Shown piece after piece: positions 1 to 6,964 of a DNA stretch of 8,986 bases. The DNA is taken from contig WTJO01000038.1 in assembly GCA_011524805.1 (NCBI GenBank), positions 37,175 through 46,160 on the forward strand. The letters run 5' to 3'. Both the position numbers and the translations under genes were made by a program. This stretch comes from Alphaproteobacteria bacterium (GTDB lineage: Bacteria; Pseudomonadota; Alphaproteobacteria; Puniceispirillales; Puniceispirillaceae). Within the stretch, counting starts at the first letter, position 1, and each line of letters opens with the position of its first letter. Below the pieces are notes generated by a model that saw only the letters and a program-made list of their open reading frames with translations, was not told the DNA's origin and did no database searches.

Positions 1-2184
1 ACCAAAATTCCCCGCTTTACCTTCGAGAAATTTCAGGGCTCACCTGCCGAGCTATCTACCTCTATGAAATCGGTTGGCGAGGCGATGGCTGTCGGGCGCA
101 GTTTTGGCGAAAGTCTGCAAAAAGCACTCAGGTCACTAGAAACAGGCCTGAACGGGCTAAGCGATCTTGCCTATGACGAGACAGGCATCACCCCTGATGA
201 AGGTGCAATGAAAAGCTGGATTTCAGGTCAGACGCCTGACAGGATTCTGCGTATTGCACAGGTGATGCGCATGGGGATGAGCCTTGAAGATGTGCATGCT
301 GTCACCAAATGGGATAGATGGTTTTTAGGGCATATTGCCGAGATTATTGCAGCGGAAAACGCTGTTAAGGCAGGCGGTATACCAGCGGAAAAACATCATC
401 TTCACAGGCTAAAATCAATGGGCTTTTCTGATGACAGGCTGGCCGAACTGGCAGGGCTGGATGCAGCTCAGGTAACAGACAGGCGCCTTGAGATGGGTAT
501 TACCCCTATCTATAAGCGCATTGATACCTGTGCTGCCGAATTTGCTTCTGATACGGCATATCTATATTCAACCTATGAAGATACATCCGGGGCGGTATGC
601 GAAGCCAGCCCGTCAGATAAGACCAAAATCGTGATTTTGGGCGGCGGGCCAAACCGCATTGGTCAGGGCATTGAATTTGATTATTGCTGTGTGCATGCCG
701 CCTATGCGCTTGCTGATGCTGGCTACGAAACTATCATGGTGAATTGTAACCCTGAGACAGTATCAACTGATTATGATACATCTGACAGGCTGTATTTTGA
801 ACCGCTCACAGCAGAAGATGTGATTTCCATCATCCGGCGAGAGCAGTCAAATGGCACCCTAAAAGGTGTGATTGTCCAGCTAGGCGGGCAGACACCGCTT
901 AAAATTGCTGCCGCTATCGAAGCGGCCAATATCCCTATTCTGGGCACCAGCCCTGATGCGATTGACCTAGCCGAAGACAGAGAACGTTTCCAGCAACTGC
1001 TTGGCAAGCTAGATTTGAAACAGCCTGAGAATGGCATTGCCCATTCTGTTGAAGAAGCACGCGAAATCACCGAAAAAGTTGGCCTGCCTGTGGTTATTCG
1101 CCCTTCTTATGTGCTTGGCGGACGGGCGATGGAAGTTGTGCATCAGATGTCTGATCTGGAACGCTATATGCGCGATGCGGTGGTGGTCTCGGGTAGCAAT
1201 CCTGTATTGATTGACAGATTTGTTGAAAATGCGGTCGAGGTTGATGTAGATGCGTTATGTGACGGCACAGATGTGTTTATTGCCGGCATTATGGAACATA
1301 TCGAAGAGGCTGGCATCCATTCAGGCGATAGTGCCTGTATCCTGCCACCACAGCATCTGTCTAATGCCATTCTTGACGGTATCAGAGAACAGACTCGCGC
1401 GCTTGCCCACGCGCTTGGGGTTGTCGGGCTGATGAATGTTCAGTTTGCGATTAAGGATGACACCATCTATCTGCTTGAAGTTAATCCGCGTGGTAGCCGG
1501 ACAGTGCCCTTTGTTGCCAAGGCAACTGGCAATCCGGTAGCAAAAATCGCTGCCCGTCTGATGGCAGGCGAGATGCTGAAAGATATGCCGCTTATCACCA
1601 CCGCGCCTGAGCATGTGGCAGTAAAAGAGGCTGTATTCCCCTTTGCACGCTTCCCCGGCGTTGATGTATTTCTTGGCCCTGAGATGAAATCGACAGGCGA
1701 GGTAATGGGTATTGATACAGATTTTGGACGCGCCTTTGCCAAAAGCCAGCTGGCGGCAAGCACCATCCTGCCAGAGGCGGGGGCTGTATTTGTGTCTGTG
1801 AAAGACGCTGACAAAGCTGCCTATATTGATATTTGCCGCGATCTGGTATCGCTTGGATTTACCATTCTGGCAACAGGCGGTACACAGGACGCACTTTCGG
1901 GCGCAGGCGTGCCGGCCACACGGGTCAACAAGGTAATGGAAGGCAGGCCGCATGCTGTAGATGCGATGCTATCTGACCAGATTAATCTGGTATTTAATAC
2001 CGCGCAGGGTGCCGCCGCCATCCGCGATAGCTATTCGCTTCGCCATACGGCGCTGACAAACAAAATTCCGTATTACACCACCGTATCAGGTAGTCGAGCC
2101 GCTGTTGAAGCGATTGCCAGCATGAAGTCGGGCAGTCTGGGCGTAAAATCTATTCAGGACTATTTGCCAAATCCCATCATTTGA
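1..2184 (+). CDS. carB: Carbamoyl-phosphate synthase large chain, 5'-truncated by window edge
   Basis: This enzyme makes carbamoyl phosphate from bicarbonate, ATP and ammonia delivered by the CarA glutaminase subunit, feeding pyrimidine and arginine synthesis in the cytoplasm. The reading frame is open from base 1, and its first 21 codons (IPRFTFEKF...) already match CarB, so the ATG at 64 is internal, not the start. About 727 residues are visible, roughly the part after E. coli residue 355. In window numbering, the oligomerisation region is about 55-205. The second ATP-grasp half begins near 209 with KIVILGGGPNRIGQGIEFDY, and its metal/ATP-binding LLEVNPRGSR segment is at about 491-500. The C-terminal MGS-like allosteric domain is about 610-727, with ATGGTQDAL and a VNKVMEGRPH segment. 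No frameshift or missing block is seen. It stops with TGA, 55 bases before greA, so the two are probably co-transcribed. Identification is secure. Confidence 0.97.
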   Translation, partial: TKIPRFTFEKFQGSPAELSTSMKSVGEAMAVGRSFGESLQKALRSLETGLNGLSDLAYDETGITPDEGAMKSWISGQTPDRILRIAQVMRMGMSLEDVHAVTKWDRWFLGHIAEIIAAENAVKAGGIPAEKHHLHRLKSMGFSDDRLAELAGLDAAQVTDRRLEMGITPIYKRIDTCAAEFASDTAYLYSTYEDTSGAVCEASPSDKTKIVILGGGPNRIGQGIEFDYCCVHAAYALADAGYETIMVNCNPETVSTDYDTSDRLYFEPLTAEDVISIIRREQSNGTLKGVIVQLGGQTPLKIAAAIEAANIPILGTSPDAIDLAEDRERFQQLLGKLDLKQPENGIAHSVEEAREITEKVGLPVVIRPSYVLGGRAMEVVHQMSDLERYMRDAVVVSGSNPVLIDRFVENAVEVDVDALCDGTDVFIAGIMEHIEEAGIHSGDSACILPPQHLSNAILDGIREQTRALAHALGVVGLMNVQFAIKDDTIYLLEVNPRGSRTVPFVAKATGNPVAKIAARLMAGEMLKDMPLITTAPEHVAVKEAVFPFARFPGVDVFLGPEMKSTGEVMGIDTDFGRAFAKSQLAASTILPEAGAVFVSVKDADKAAYIDICRDLVSLGFTILATGGTQDALSGAGVPATRVNKVMEGRPHAVDAMLSDQINLVFNTAQGAAAIRDSYSLRHTALTNKIPYYTTVSGSRAAVEAIASMKSGSLGVKSIQDYLPNPII

Positions 2185-2239
2185 TCTTATGCTAAGGAAT
2201 CTGAAGATCCATTGAGCGATAATCACAGAGTATAGAATC

Positions 2240-2719
2240 ATGGAAAAGATTCCGTTCACGCCAGCAGGTCTGGAAAAACTGAAAGAAGAGCTTTACACGC
2301 TCAAAAATACCGAACGGCAGGCGGTTATCAAGGCTATTGCCGAGGCGAGAGAGCATGGTGATCTGTCTGAAAATGCAGAATATCACGCCGCAAGAGAGCG
2401 CCAGTCCTTTATCGAAGGCAGAATAACCGAACTGGAAGATGTCACAGGCCGTGCCGAAATTGTTGATTTAAGCAGGCTTACAGGTGAAACAGTCACCTTT
2501 GGCACCAAGGTTGTGATAGCAGATGAAGAAACAGACGAAGAATCTACCTATGTGATTGTAGGGCCATATGAGGCTGATATTGAGCAGAACCGTATCTCTA
2601 CCGCCTCTCCGATTGCCCGTGCCCTGATTGGAAAATCTGAGGGTGATTCAGTTGAAGTGCGCACCCCAAGAGGCCCGCACCCCTACGAAATCGTATCTAT
2701 AGAGCTGATTTCCCAATAA
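2240..2719 (+). CDS. greA: Transcription elongation factor GreA
   Basis: GreA enters the secondary channel of RNA polymerase and stimulates cleavage of backtracked transcripts so that stalled complexes resume. The 159-residue product has the full family length (about 158). Residues 1-75 form the antiparallel coiled coil, and the loop at its tip, EAREHGDLSENAEYHAA, keeps the two acidic residues D41 and E44 needed for cleavage. Residues about 82-157 form the FKBP-like domain that contacts polymerase, with the typical SPIARALIGKSEGDSVEV segment. The start is fixed by the conserved MEKIPFTPAGLEKLKEEL beginning. The ribosome-binding site before it is weak (AGAG about 10 bases upstream). It follows carB closely in the same direction, a common alphaproteobacterial pairing, and ends 44 bases from the convergent lrp-type gene. 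I see no good intrinsic terminator after it. Confidence 0.97.
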   Translation: MEKIPFTPAGLEKLKEELYTLKNTERQAVIKAIAEAREHGDLSENAEYHAARERQSFIEGRITELEDVTGRAEIVDLSRLTGETVTFGTKVVIADEETDEESTYVIVGPYEADIEQNRISTASPIARALIGKSEGDSVEVRTPRGPHPYEIVSIELISQ

Positions 2720-2763
2720 TCTTCTAAGCTCTACCATCAGGCAGATGCGCGCAAGATAGACGC

Positions 2764-3246
2764 CTAGCTGTCAATATCTATCGGCACCCCGGGCAAATTC
2801 TTATGCGAGCGGATAGACAGGGCCGTCTTGACATGGCTTACATTTGGCGCAGGGGTCAGATTTGTGGTTAGAAAGCGCTGAAAATCATCCCAGTCATGAG
2901 CCACAATTTTTAGCAGAAAATCAGTTTCTCCCATCAGCATATGGCATTCGCGTACATTTTCCCACTCACCTACCAGCTGTTCAAACTGCTGCAAATCGGA
3001 TTCTGCCTGGCTGGTCAGCCCGACAAAGGCAAAAATTGTCACAGCATAACCAAGCGCTTCTGCATCAACATCAGCATGATAGCCCTTTATCACCCCCTCA
3101 TCTTCAAGCGTCCGTACCCGCCTGAGGCAGGGCGGCGCCGAAATACCGGCATTTTTTGCCAGCTCTACATTGGTGATACGGCCATCTGTTTGAAGATCAT
3201 GTAGAATATGTCTGTCGACTGAATCCAGTTTGACTTTCTTGCTCAT
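2764..3246 (-). CDS. Lrp/AsnC-family transcriptional regulator
   Basis: This is a DNA-binding regulator of the leucine-responsive family, usually acting as dimers to octamers that sense amino acids. The 160-residue product has the standard layout. It starts with VKLDSVDRHILHDLQTDGR, followed by a helix-turn-helix at about 26-46 (NVELAKNAGISAPPCLRRVRTLE) and the GVIKGY hinge at 51-56. A C-terminal RAM ligand-binding domain covers about 68-145 and includes the typical GETDFLLKIV stretch. The ATG at 3246 is preceded by a modest GAGAAG ribosome-binding site. It converges on greA and diverges from the purine permease. In alphaproteobacteria an lrp-like gene near greA is common and often lies beside trxB, so proximity to the purine genes may be incidental. 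The ligand cannot be read from sequence, so no specific symbol is given. Autoregulation from the dyads upstream is possible but inferred. Confidence 0.93.
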   Translation of the reverse strand: MSKKVKLDSVDRHILHDLQTDGRITNVELAKNAGISAPPCLRRVRTLEDEGVIKGYHADVDAEALGYAVTIFAFVGLTSQAESDLQQFEQLVGEWENVRECHMLMGETDFLLKIVAHDWDDFQRFLTTNLTPAPNVSHVKTALSIRSHKNLPGVPIDIDS

Positions 3247-3330
3247 TGCCAGCTTCTCGTTACCTGTTTGTTGCGCGCCAATGTTTCATTCAGCGCGAAG
3301 AAACAGGATTTATCCAGATTAAGAAATGTG

Positions 3331-3370
3331 TCAGGGCGCATCCTGATAGTGGCTATCCCCTGATAGCGCC
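3331..3370. repeat. Nested inverted-repeat cluster, operator-like
   Basis: TCAGGG (3331-3336) pairs exactly with CCCTGA (3358-3363), and inside it GATAG (3345-3349) pairs with CTATC (3353-3357) across TGG. A second GATAG (3362-3366) gives an alternative dyad with the same CTATC, and CCTGATAG occurs twice as a direct repeat (3342-3349, 3359-3366). A further CTATC lies at 3380-3384. The cluster is 85-125 bases upstream of the lrp-type start codon and about 260-300 upstream of the permease start. Alternating half-sites suggest a regulator-binding site. The binding protein is unknown, and chance cannot be excluded for such short arms. Confidence 0.35.
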
Positions 3371-3440
3371 AGAATATGACTATCTGCGTAGTTGCGCAAG
3401 AATATTACAAAAAATGTACAAAAAGACGTGAAAAATACGG

Positions 3441-3483
3441 CGCCAAAACCCTCAAAATGGGTATTTTTAGAGGGTGTTTCGCG
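3441..3483. repeat. Long imperfect hairpin/dyad upstream of the permease
   Basis: The arms pair as follows: CGC (3441-3443) with GCG (3481-3483), AAA (3445-3447) with TTT (3477-3479), ACCCTC (3448-3453) with GAGGGT (3470-3475), and AAAA (3454-3457) with TTTT (3465-3468). There is one C/C mismatch and two single-base bulges, leaving a 7-base loop. That gives 16 paired positions in 43 bases, the best dyad in the intergenic region. It could be a dimeric regulator operator or, if transcription starts further upstream, a leader RNA hairpin. Which of these is right cannot be told from sequence alone. Confidence 0.4.
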
Positions 3484-3503
3484 TAAAAAGTAAAATGTTA
3501 ATG

Positions 3504-3535
3504 CAAAAATCCTGCTAAAATCAGCAAGTTTTTTG
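3504..3535. terminator. A-tract/stem/T-tract dyad, possible weak terminator or attenuator
   Basis: A short stem TGCT (3513-3516) with AGCA (3523-3526) is flanked by an A5 run (3505-3509) that can pair with T5 (3530-3534). The extended hairpin has 11 pairs and two mismatches, followed on the plus strand by T-rich sequence to about 3544. The form is that of an intrinsic terminator, but the stem core is short and not GC-rich. On the plus strand it would sit in a permease leader about 95 bases before the start codon. On the minus strand it has a weaker T5 tail. Confidence 0.25.
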
Positions 3536-3614
3536 TTTCTTTTCATATAGTTAATATTTTCTACTTTTCTGGAAATGACAACCGACATACCATCCAGATG
3601 CACTTTAACATCCT

Positions 3615-3624
3615 AAAGGGGGGA
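3615..3624 (+). promoter_or_regulatory. Strong ribosome-binding site that sets the permease start
   Basis: AAAGGGGGGA lies directly before AATT and the ATG at 3628. This purine-rich run with six Gs is a strong Shine-Dalgarno match at correct spacing. It decides for 3628 over the in-frame ATG at 3598, which would place this run inside the coding sequence. Confidence 0.8.
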
Positions 3625-3627
3625 ATT

Positions 3628-4959
3628 ATGAGTGAACAATCAATCGGTACTACCGATCAGTTAAAAGATCCGGATTATGAAGTACCAATGGTGCCGCGCA
3701 TAGCATTGGGACTTCAGCATGTGCTTGCCATGTTTGTAAGTAACGTCACACCGTCAATTATCATTGCGGGCGCGGCAGGCTTTGCCTTTGGTGGCGAAGA
3801 TATGGTCTTTTTAATTCAAATGGCCATGCTGTTTTCCGGCATAGCTACTTTGTTCCAGACAATTGGCTTTGGGGCTGTGGGCGCACGCCTGCCTGTGATG
3901 CAGGGTACCAGCTTTGCCTTTGTGCCTATCATGATAAGCATTGTTAAGGCTGGCGGTATGGCATCATTGATGGGCGCCATTGTAATTGCCGGCCTGTTCC
4001 ACACATTGCTTGGCTTTATTATTGGTAAAATCAGACACTGGTTTCCGCCTCTGGTCTCGGGCATGATTATTCTGGCAATTGGTCTGTACCTGCTGCCTGT
4101 GGGCATTAAATATGCCGCAGGGGGTGCTGCAGAATTCCAGATGAATGCACCTGAATGGGGTGATATCAGCAAATGGGGTCTGGCACTTGTGGTTATTTTT
4201 GTTGCACTTGGCTTCAAATTCTTCACCAAAGGCATTGCCTCGTCTGCGGCGATATTATTGGGACTGATAGCTGGCTATCTGGTTGGCATCTTCACAGGTG
4301 CTGTTAATTTTGGCGGTATTGCAAAAGCAGAATGGTTTGCTATTCCGACACCTTTCAAATATGGCATCGAATTTAGCGCGGTCGCGATTATCGGCATGTG
4401 TCTGATATCTATCGTAAGTGCGATTGAAACAGTGGGTGACATTTCAGCTATCGCCAAAGGTGGTGCCGGACGTGAAGCCACAGATAGGGAGCTGAAAGGC
4501 GGCACACTTGCTGATGGTCTTGGCTCTGCGGTGGCAGGCGTGTTTGGCGGTCTGCCAAATACCTCGTTCAGCCAGAATGTCGGACTGATTTCAATGACAG
4601 GCGTGATGAGCCGCGGGGTGGTTACCGTCTCTGGTATCTTTCTGATTATCTGCGGATTTATTCCAAAGATTGGCGCTATCATCTCTGCCATGCCTATCTC
4701 GGTGCTTGGCGGCGGGGTGATTTTGATGTTTGGTATGGTGGTATCAGCAAGTATCAACATGCTGTCAGATGTGAATTGGAGCCGCAGAAATATGCTTATT
4801 CTGGCGACTTCACTTTCATTTGGCCTTGGTCTTCAGGCTGTTCCAAAATCAATGCAGCATCTGCCAGATTCAATCGAGATGCTGATGACCTCAGGTCTGT
4901 TGCCTGTGGCTGTGCTGGCGGTTGTCATGAACCTGCTTCTGCCAGAAGATGCAGACTAG
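3628..4959 (+). CDS. NCS2-family (NAT) purine/urate-type permease
   Basis: This is an inner-membrane, probably proton-coupled transporter importing a purine base such as urate or xanthine. The 443-residue product is almost entirely hydrophobic segments, consistent with about 14 membrane spans, and matches family length. Family marks are visible: LGLQH with H31 in the first span, VMQGTSFAFVP in the third, SAIETVGD with E267 in the eighth, and the signature QNVGLISMTG at 316-325. In NCS2 proteins, Q at the first signature position and G at the last are typical of the xanthine/urate group, whereas uracil carriers start with E. The exact substrate is therefore inferred as a purine, with 8-oxoguanine or urate suggested by the deaminase downstream. 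The start follows the strong ribosome-binding site; a longer form from 3598 is less likely. It ends 97 bases before the deaminase, with a hairpin between them. Confidence 0.93.
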   Translation: MSEQSIGTTDQLKDPDYEVPMVPRIALGLQHVLAMFVSNVTPSIIIAGAAGFAFGGEDMVFLIQMAMLFSGIATLFQTIGFGAVGARLPVMQGTSFAFVPIMISIVKAGGMASLMGAIVIAGLFHTLLGFIIGKIRHWFPPLVSGMIILAIGLYLLPVGIKYAAGGAAEFQMNAPEWGDISKWGLALVVIFVALGFKFFTKGIASSAAILLGLIAGYLVGIFTGAVNFGGIAKAEWFAIPTPFKYGIEFSAVAIIGMCLISIVSAIETVGDISAIAKGGAGREATDRELKGGTLADGLGSAVAGVFGGLPNTSFSQNVGLISMTGVMSRGVVTVSGIFLIICGFIPKIGAIISAMPISVLGGGVILMFGMVVSASINMLSDVNWSRRNMLILATSLSFGLGLQAVPKSMQHLPDSIEMLMTSGLLPVAVLAVVMNLLLPEDAD

Positions 4960-4991
4960 GCTAAAACATACAGATTAGAAAAAATATTGAG

Positions 4992-5024
4992 TAGGCGCCG
5001 TTACCCTTGATGTGGCGGCGCCTA
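4992..5024 (+). other. GC-rich hairpin between permease and deaminase
   Basis: TAGGCGCCG (4992-5000) and CGGCGCCTA (5016-5024) form a perfect 9-bp inverted repeat. Two G-T wobbles, an A-T and a C-G pair extend it inward, giving a 13-pair stem with a 7-base loop (5005-5011). No T run follows on the plus strand, so it is not a standard intrinsic terminator. An A6 run lies before it at 4979-4984, which reads as a T run after the hairpin on the minus strand. Placed 33-65 bases before the deaminase start, it may stabilise the upstream mRNA end, cause partial termination, or be a processing site. Confidence 0.55.
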
Positions 5025-5045
5025 TATGATTCACTATGCATAATC

Positions 5046-5050
5046 AGGTG
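5046..5050 (+). promoter_or_regulatory. Ribosome-binding site that favours the third ATG of the deaminase
   Basis: AGGTG lies six bases before the ATG at 5057. The two earlier in-frame ATGs, at 5036 and 5051, have no comparable purine run at proper spacing. This supports translation from 5057. Confidence 0.55.
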
Positions 5051-5056
5051 ATGAGC

Positions 5057-6436
5057 ATGACCGAACAAACACTTCTTATCAAGAATGCAGATTTTCTATG
5101 TACAATGGCTATGCCCTATAGCCATGAGGTGGCCGCGCAGACTGAAATTAAAGGCGGTGGATTATTCGCAAAGAACGGCATTATTGAAGCTGTAGGCACA
5201 TCGGATATGTTGCCGGATAGTGCAGATATTGTGCTTGATTTGACAGGCCATATTGTGATCCCCGGCATGGTCAATACCCATCATCATCTATTCCAGAATT
5301 TGACACGTGCTGTTCAGCCTGCACAAAACGCGCCGCTATTTGGATGGCTTCAGACCCTATATCCTATCTGGCGACATATTGGCCCTGAACATATTTACTG
5401 GTCTACTGCTTTGGGGCTGGCAGAGCTTGCCTTGAGCGGATGCACCACCTCATCAGACCATCTATATCTCTATCCCAATGGTGCGCGTCTTGATGATTCA
5501 CTTGCCGCCGCCGCCGATGTGGGGGTGCGCTTTCACGGCACCAGAGGTTCGATGAGCATTGGCGAATCCAAAGGCGGACTGCCACCAGATTATCTGACAG
5601 AAAATGAAGCTGATATTCTGGCAGAATGTCAGCGTCTGATAGAGAGCTATCATGATGATAGTCGCCATGCCATGCAGCGTATCGCGCTTGCTCCCTGCTC
5701 GCCTTTTTCGGTCAGTATCGATTTGATGAAACAGACAGCCGATATGGCACGAAGCTATGGGGTGGGCATGCATACCCATCTGGCCGAAAATATCGAAGAT
5801 ATTGACTATAGTCTGGCAACATTTGGCATGCGTCCCGGTGAATATATCGAATCTGTGGGCTGGACAGGTGAAGATGTCTGGCATGCGCATTGTGTGCAGC
5901 TTCAGCCAGATGAAATCAGCCTGTTTGCGAAAACAGCTACAGGCATCGCCCATTGCCCCTGCTCTAATATGCGGCTATCAAGCGGGATTGCCCCTGTGCG
6001 CGAGATGCTGGATGCCGGCGTGAAAATCGGGCTAGGGGTGGATGGTTCTGCCTCCAACGATAGCGCCCATATGCTGAATGAAGCCCGTCAGGCAATGCTT
6101 CTGCAACGTGTCATGCGCACTGCAGATACGATGACAGCACGCGAGGCACTCTATATGGCAACAGCAGGCGGCGCCTCTGTGCTGAACCGTGATGATATTG
6201 GCAGGCTGGTGACAGGATATTCAGCAGATATAGCCGCCTTTGACAGGCGTGTGATAGATTTTGCAGGTAGTGACTGGGATCCTGTTGCCTCGCTATTGCT
6301 ATGCGGGCCTGTGAAAGCAAATTACACGATTATTAATGGCAAGCCTGTTGTCTCAGAAGGTCAGCTTACCACTATGCCAATAGACAGAATTTTGCAGAAT
6401 CATCGCCGTCTCTCACATGGGCTGATGACCCGCTAG
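5057..6436 (+). CDS. Amidohydrolase, probable 8-oxoguanine deaminase
   Basis: The likely reaction is hydrolytic deamination of 8-oxoguanine to urate and ammonia in the cytoplasm. The 459-residue protein has the cytosine/SAH-deaminase-type amidohydrolase fold. A small beta-sandwich is formed by both ends, and a metal-binding barrel lies between. Visible metal and catalytic residues are H75-x-H77 (in VNTHHHLFQNLTR), H241 and E244 (in HTHLAE), H278 (in HAHCVQL) and D329 (in GLGVDGSASND). The CPCSNMRLSSGIAPVREMLDAGV stretch and overall wording fit the 8-oxoguanine deaminase group (Pseudomonas Pa0142 type). Related enzymes act on triazines, guanine or S-adenosylhomocysteine, so substrate is less certain than family. 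It follows the purine permease in the same direction and faces the allantoin genes, which fits urate as product. A longer start at 5036 would add seven residues. The stop is only 3 bases from the convergent allA stop. Confidence 0.85.
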   Translation: MTEQTLLIKNADFLCTMAMPYSHEVAAQTEIKGGGLFAKNGIIEAVGTSDMLPDSADIVLDLTGHIVIPGMVNTHHHLFQNLTRAVQPAQNAPLFGWLQTLYPIWRHIGPEHIYWSTALGLAELALSGCTTSSDHLYLYPNGARLDDSLAAAADVGVRFHGTRGSMSIGESKGGLPPDYLTENEADILAECQRLIESYHDDSRHAMQRIALAPCSPFSVSIDLMKQTADMARSYGVGMHTHLAENIEDIDYSLATFGMRPGEYIESVGWTGEDVWHAHCVQLQPDEISLFAKTATGIAHCPCSNMRLSSGIAPVREMLDAGVKIGLGVDGSASNDSAHMLNEARQAMLLQRVMRTADTMTAREALYMATAGGASVLNRDDIGRLVTGYSADIAAFDRRVIDFAGSDWDPVASLLLCGPVKANYTIINGKPVVSEGQLTTMPIDRILQNHRRLSHGLMTR

Positions 6437-6439
6437 GCG

Positions 6440-6964
6440 CTAACCTGTCAATCCAGATATATCTATTCTGGCGGCTGGTTCATCTACCCAGACCTCGTCC
6501 AGATTATGCCCGTCCCCCTGCCTGTCTATTATCAGGAAATCCTGTGTCTGCTGTAGCACCAGAAGCGGATGATGCCAGGTACCTTTATGATAATTCACCC
6601 CCTGCGTGCCAGAGGCCAGAAAACATTTCAGGCTGGAAAAGTCCGGTGTGTCCTTCTCGGCAGACGCTGATGCAACCACTACAAGCCAGTCATGATCCGA
6701 GAGCGGCATAAACGCCTGAGAGCCAAGCGGGTGACGTTCTACCAGCATAATATCTATCGGTGTTGCACGTCTGTTGCCCCGAAATATTGACACTATCGGC
6801 ACCCCGCCACCATCTGACACATCGACAGAACAGAGCGCATCAAAGCGCGTGGTTGTACCCTGATTGATAGCAATCTGACGCGCATCTGCTGTTTCTATCA
6901 CCTCGCCAAACGGGCTGAACGCCGCCTTGCTCAGAGGCTCAATATCAAGCATAGGACAGCCCAT
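6440..6964 (-). CDS. allA: Ureidoglycolate lyase
   Basis: This enzyme splits ureidoglycolate into glyoxylate and urea, the last step of the allantoate branch. The 174-residue product is about family length (160-170) and has a cupin-like fold throughout. Recognisable segments are EPLSKAAFSPFGEVIE (9-24), ERHPLGSQAFMPL (76-88) and the active-site NYHKGTWHHPL (124-134), followed by LIIDRQG and the C-terminal LDEVWV. The ATG at 6964 directly abuts the allantoicase stop (TAG then ATG), so translation is probably coupled. AAGGCGG about 9 bases upstream is a mediocre ribosome-binding site. A second ATG at 6952 gives MLDIEPL..., closer to the usual N-terminus, and remains possible. It is the last gene of the minus-strand arm and ends 3 bases from the deaminase gene with no evident terminator. 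Confidence 0.93.
   Translation of the reverse strand: MGCPMLDIEPLSKAAFSPFGEVIETADARQIAINQGTTTRFDALCSVDVSDGGGVPIVSIFRGNRRATPIDIMLVERHPLGSQAFMPLSDHDWLVVVASASAEKDTPDFSSLKCFLASGTQGVNYHKGTWHHPLLVLQQTQDFLIIDRQGDGHNLDEVWVDEPAARIDISGLTG

Larger units (their letters stand above)
3247..3627. promoter_or_regulatory. Divergent intergenic region between lrp-type gene and purine permease
   Basis: No credible gene lies in these 381 bases. The half near the permease is strongly AT-rich with long A and T runs, as expected of a promoter or leader region. Candidate -10-like hexamers such as TATAGT at 3546-3551 lack a good -35 at the right distance, so I do not assign a promoter. Dyad elements are listed separately at 3331-3370, 3441-3483 and 3504-3535. 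Smaller palindromes are TTGCGCAA at 3392-3399 and a CGCGC/GCGCG pair at 3274-3278 and 3293-3297, close to the lrp start. The purine-riboswitch core sequence was looked for and not seen. Confidence 0.6.

Noticed and set aside
1321..1953. 210-codon open frame on the minus strand inside carB
   Set aside because: It lies fully antisense to a well-conserved gene, its translation resembles no family, and no ribosome-binding site supports it.
2701..2732. AGAGCT/AGCTCT inverted repeat at the end of greA as a terminator
   Set aside because: The 6-bp arms are separated by 20 bases, have a self-palindromic AGCT core and no T tract, so a chance match is more likely.
3246..3603. Small open frames (61 codons plus strand, 90 codons minus strand) in the lrp-permease gap
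   Set aside because: No ribosome-binding sites or recognisable sequence; the minus-strand one is low-complexity and Phe-rich because it reads AT-rich promoter-type DNA, and the dyads fit regulatory DNA better.
3400..3627. Purine riboswitch upstream of the purine permease
   Set aside because: I looked for the conserved core and loop sequences of the guanine/adenine aptamer and did not see them; the hairpins present do not form a three-way junction I can recognise.
3816..4760. Two minus-strand open frames (139 and 161 codons) inside the permease gene
   Set aside because: They are antisense to hydrophobic coding sequence, where long antisense frames arise easily, and their Pro/Ile/Ser/Ala-rich translations look like shadows.
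3628..4959. Permease as a uracil carrier (UraA)
   Set aside because: The signature starts with Q and ends with G (QNVGLISMTG), which fits the xanthine/urate group, and the neighbours are purine genes.
5498..5953. 151-codon minus-strand frame inside the deaminase gene
   Set aside because: Antisense to conserved catalytic segments; composition and lack of signals mark it as a shadow.
5057..6436. Deaminase as guanine deaminase or a triazine hydrolase
   Set aside because: These share the fold and cannot be fully excluded, but overall sequence wording and the urate-pathway context fit 8-oxoguanine deaminase better.
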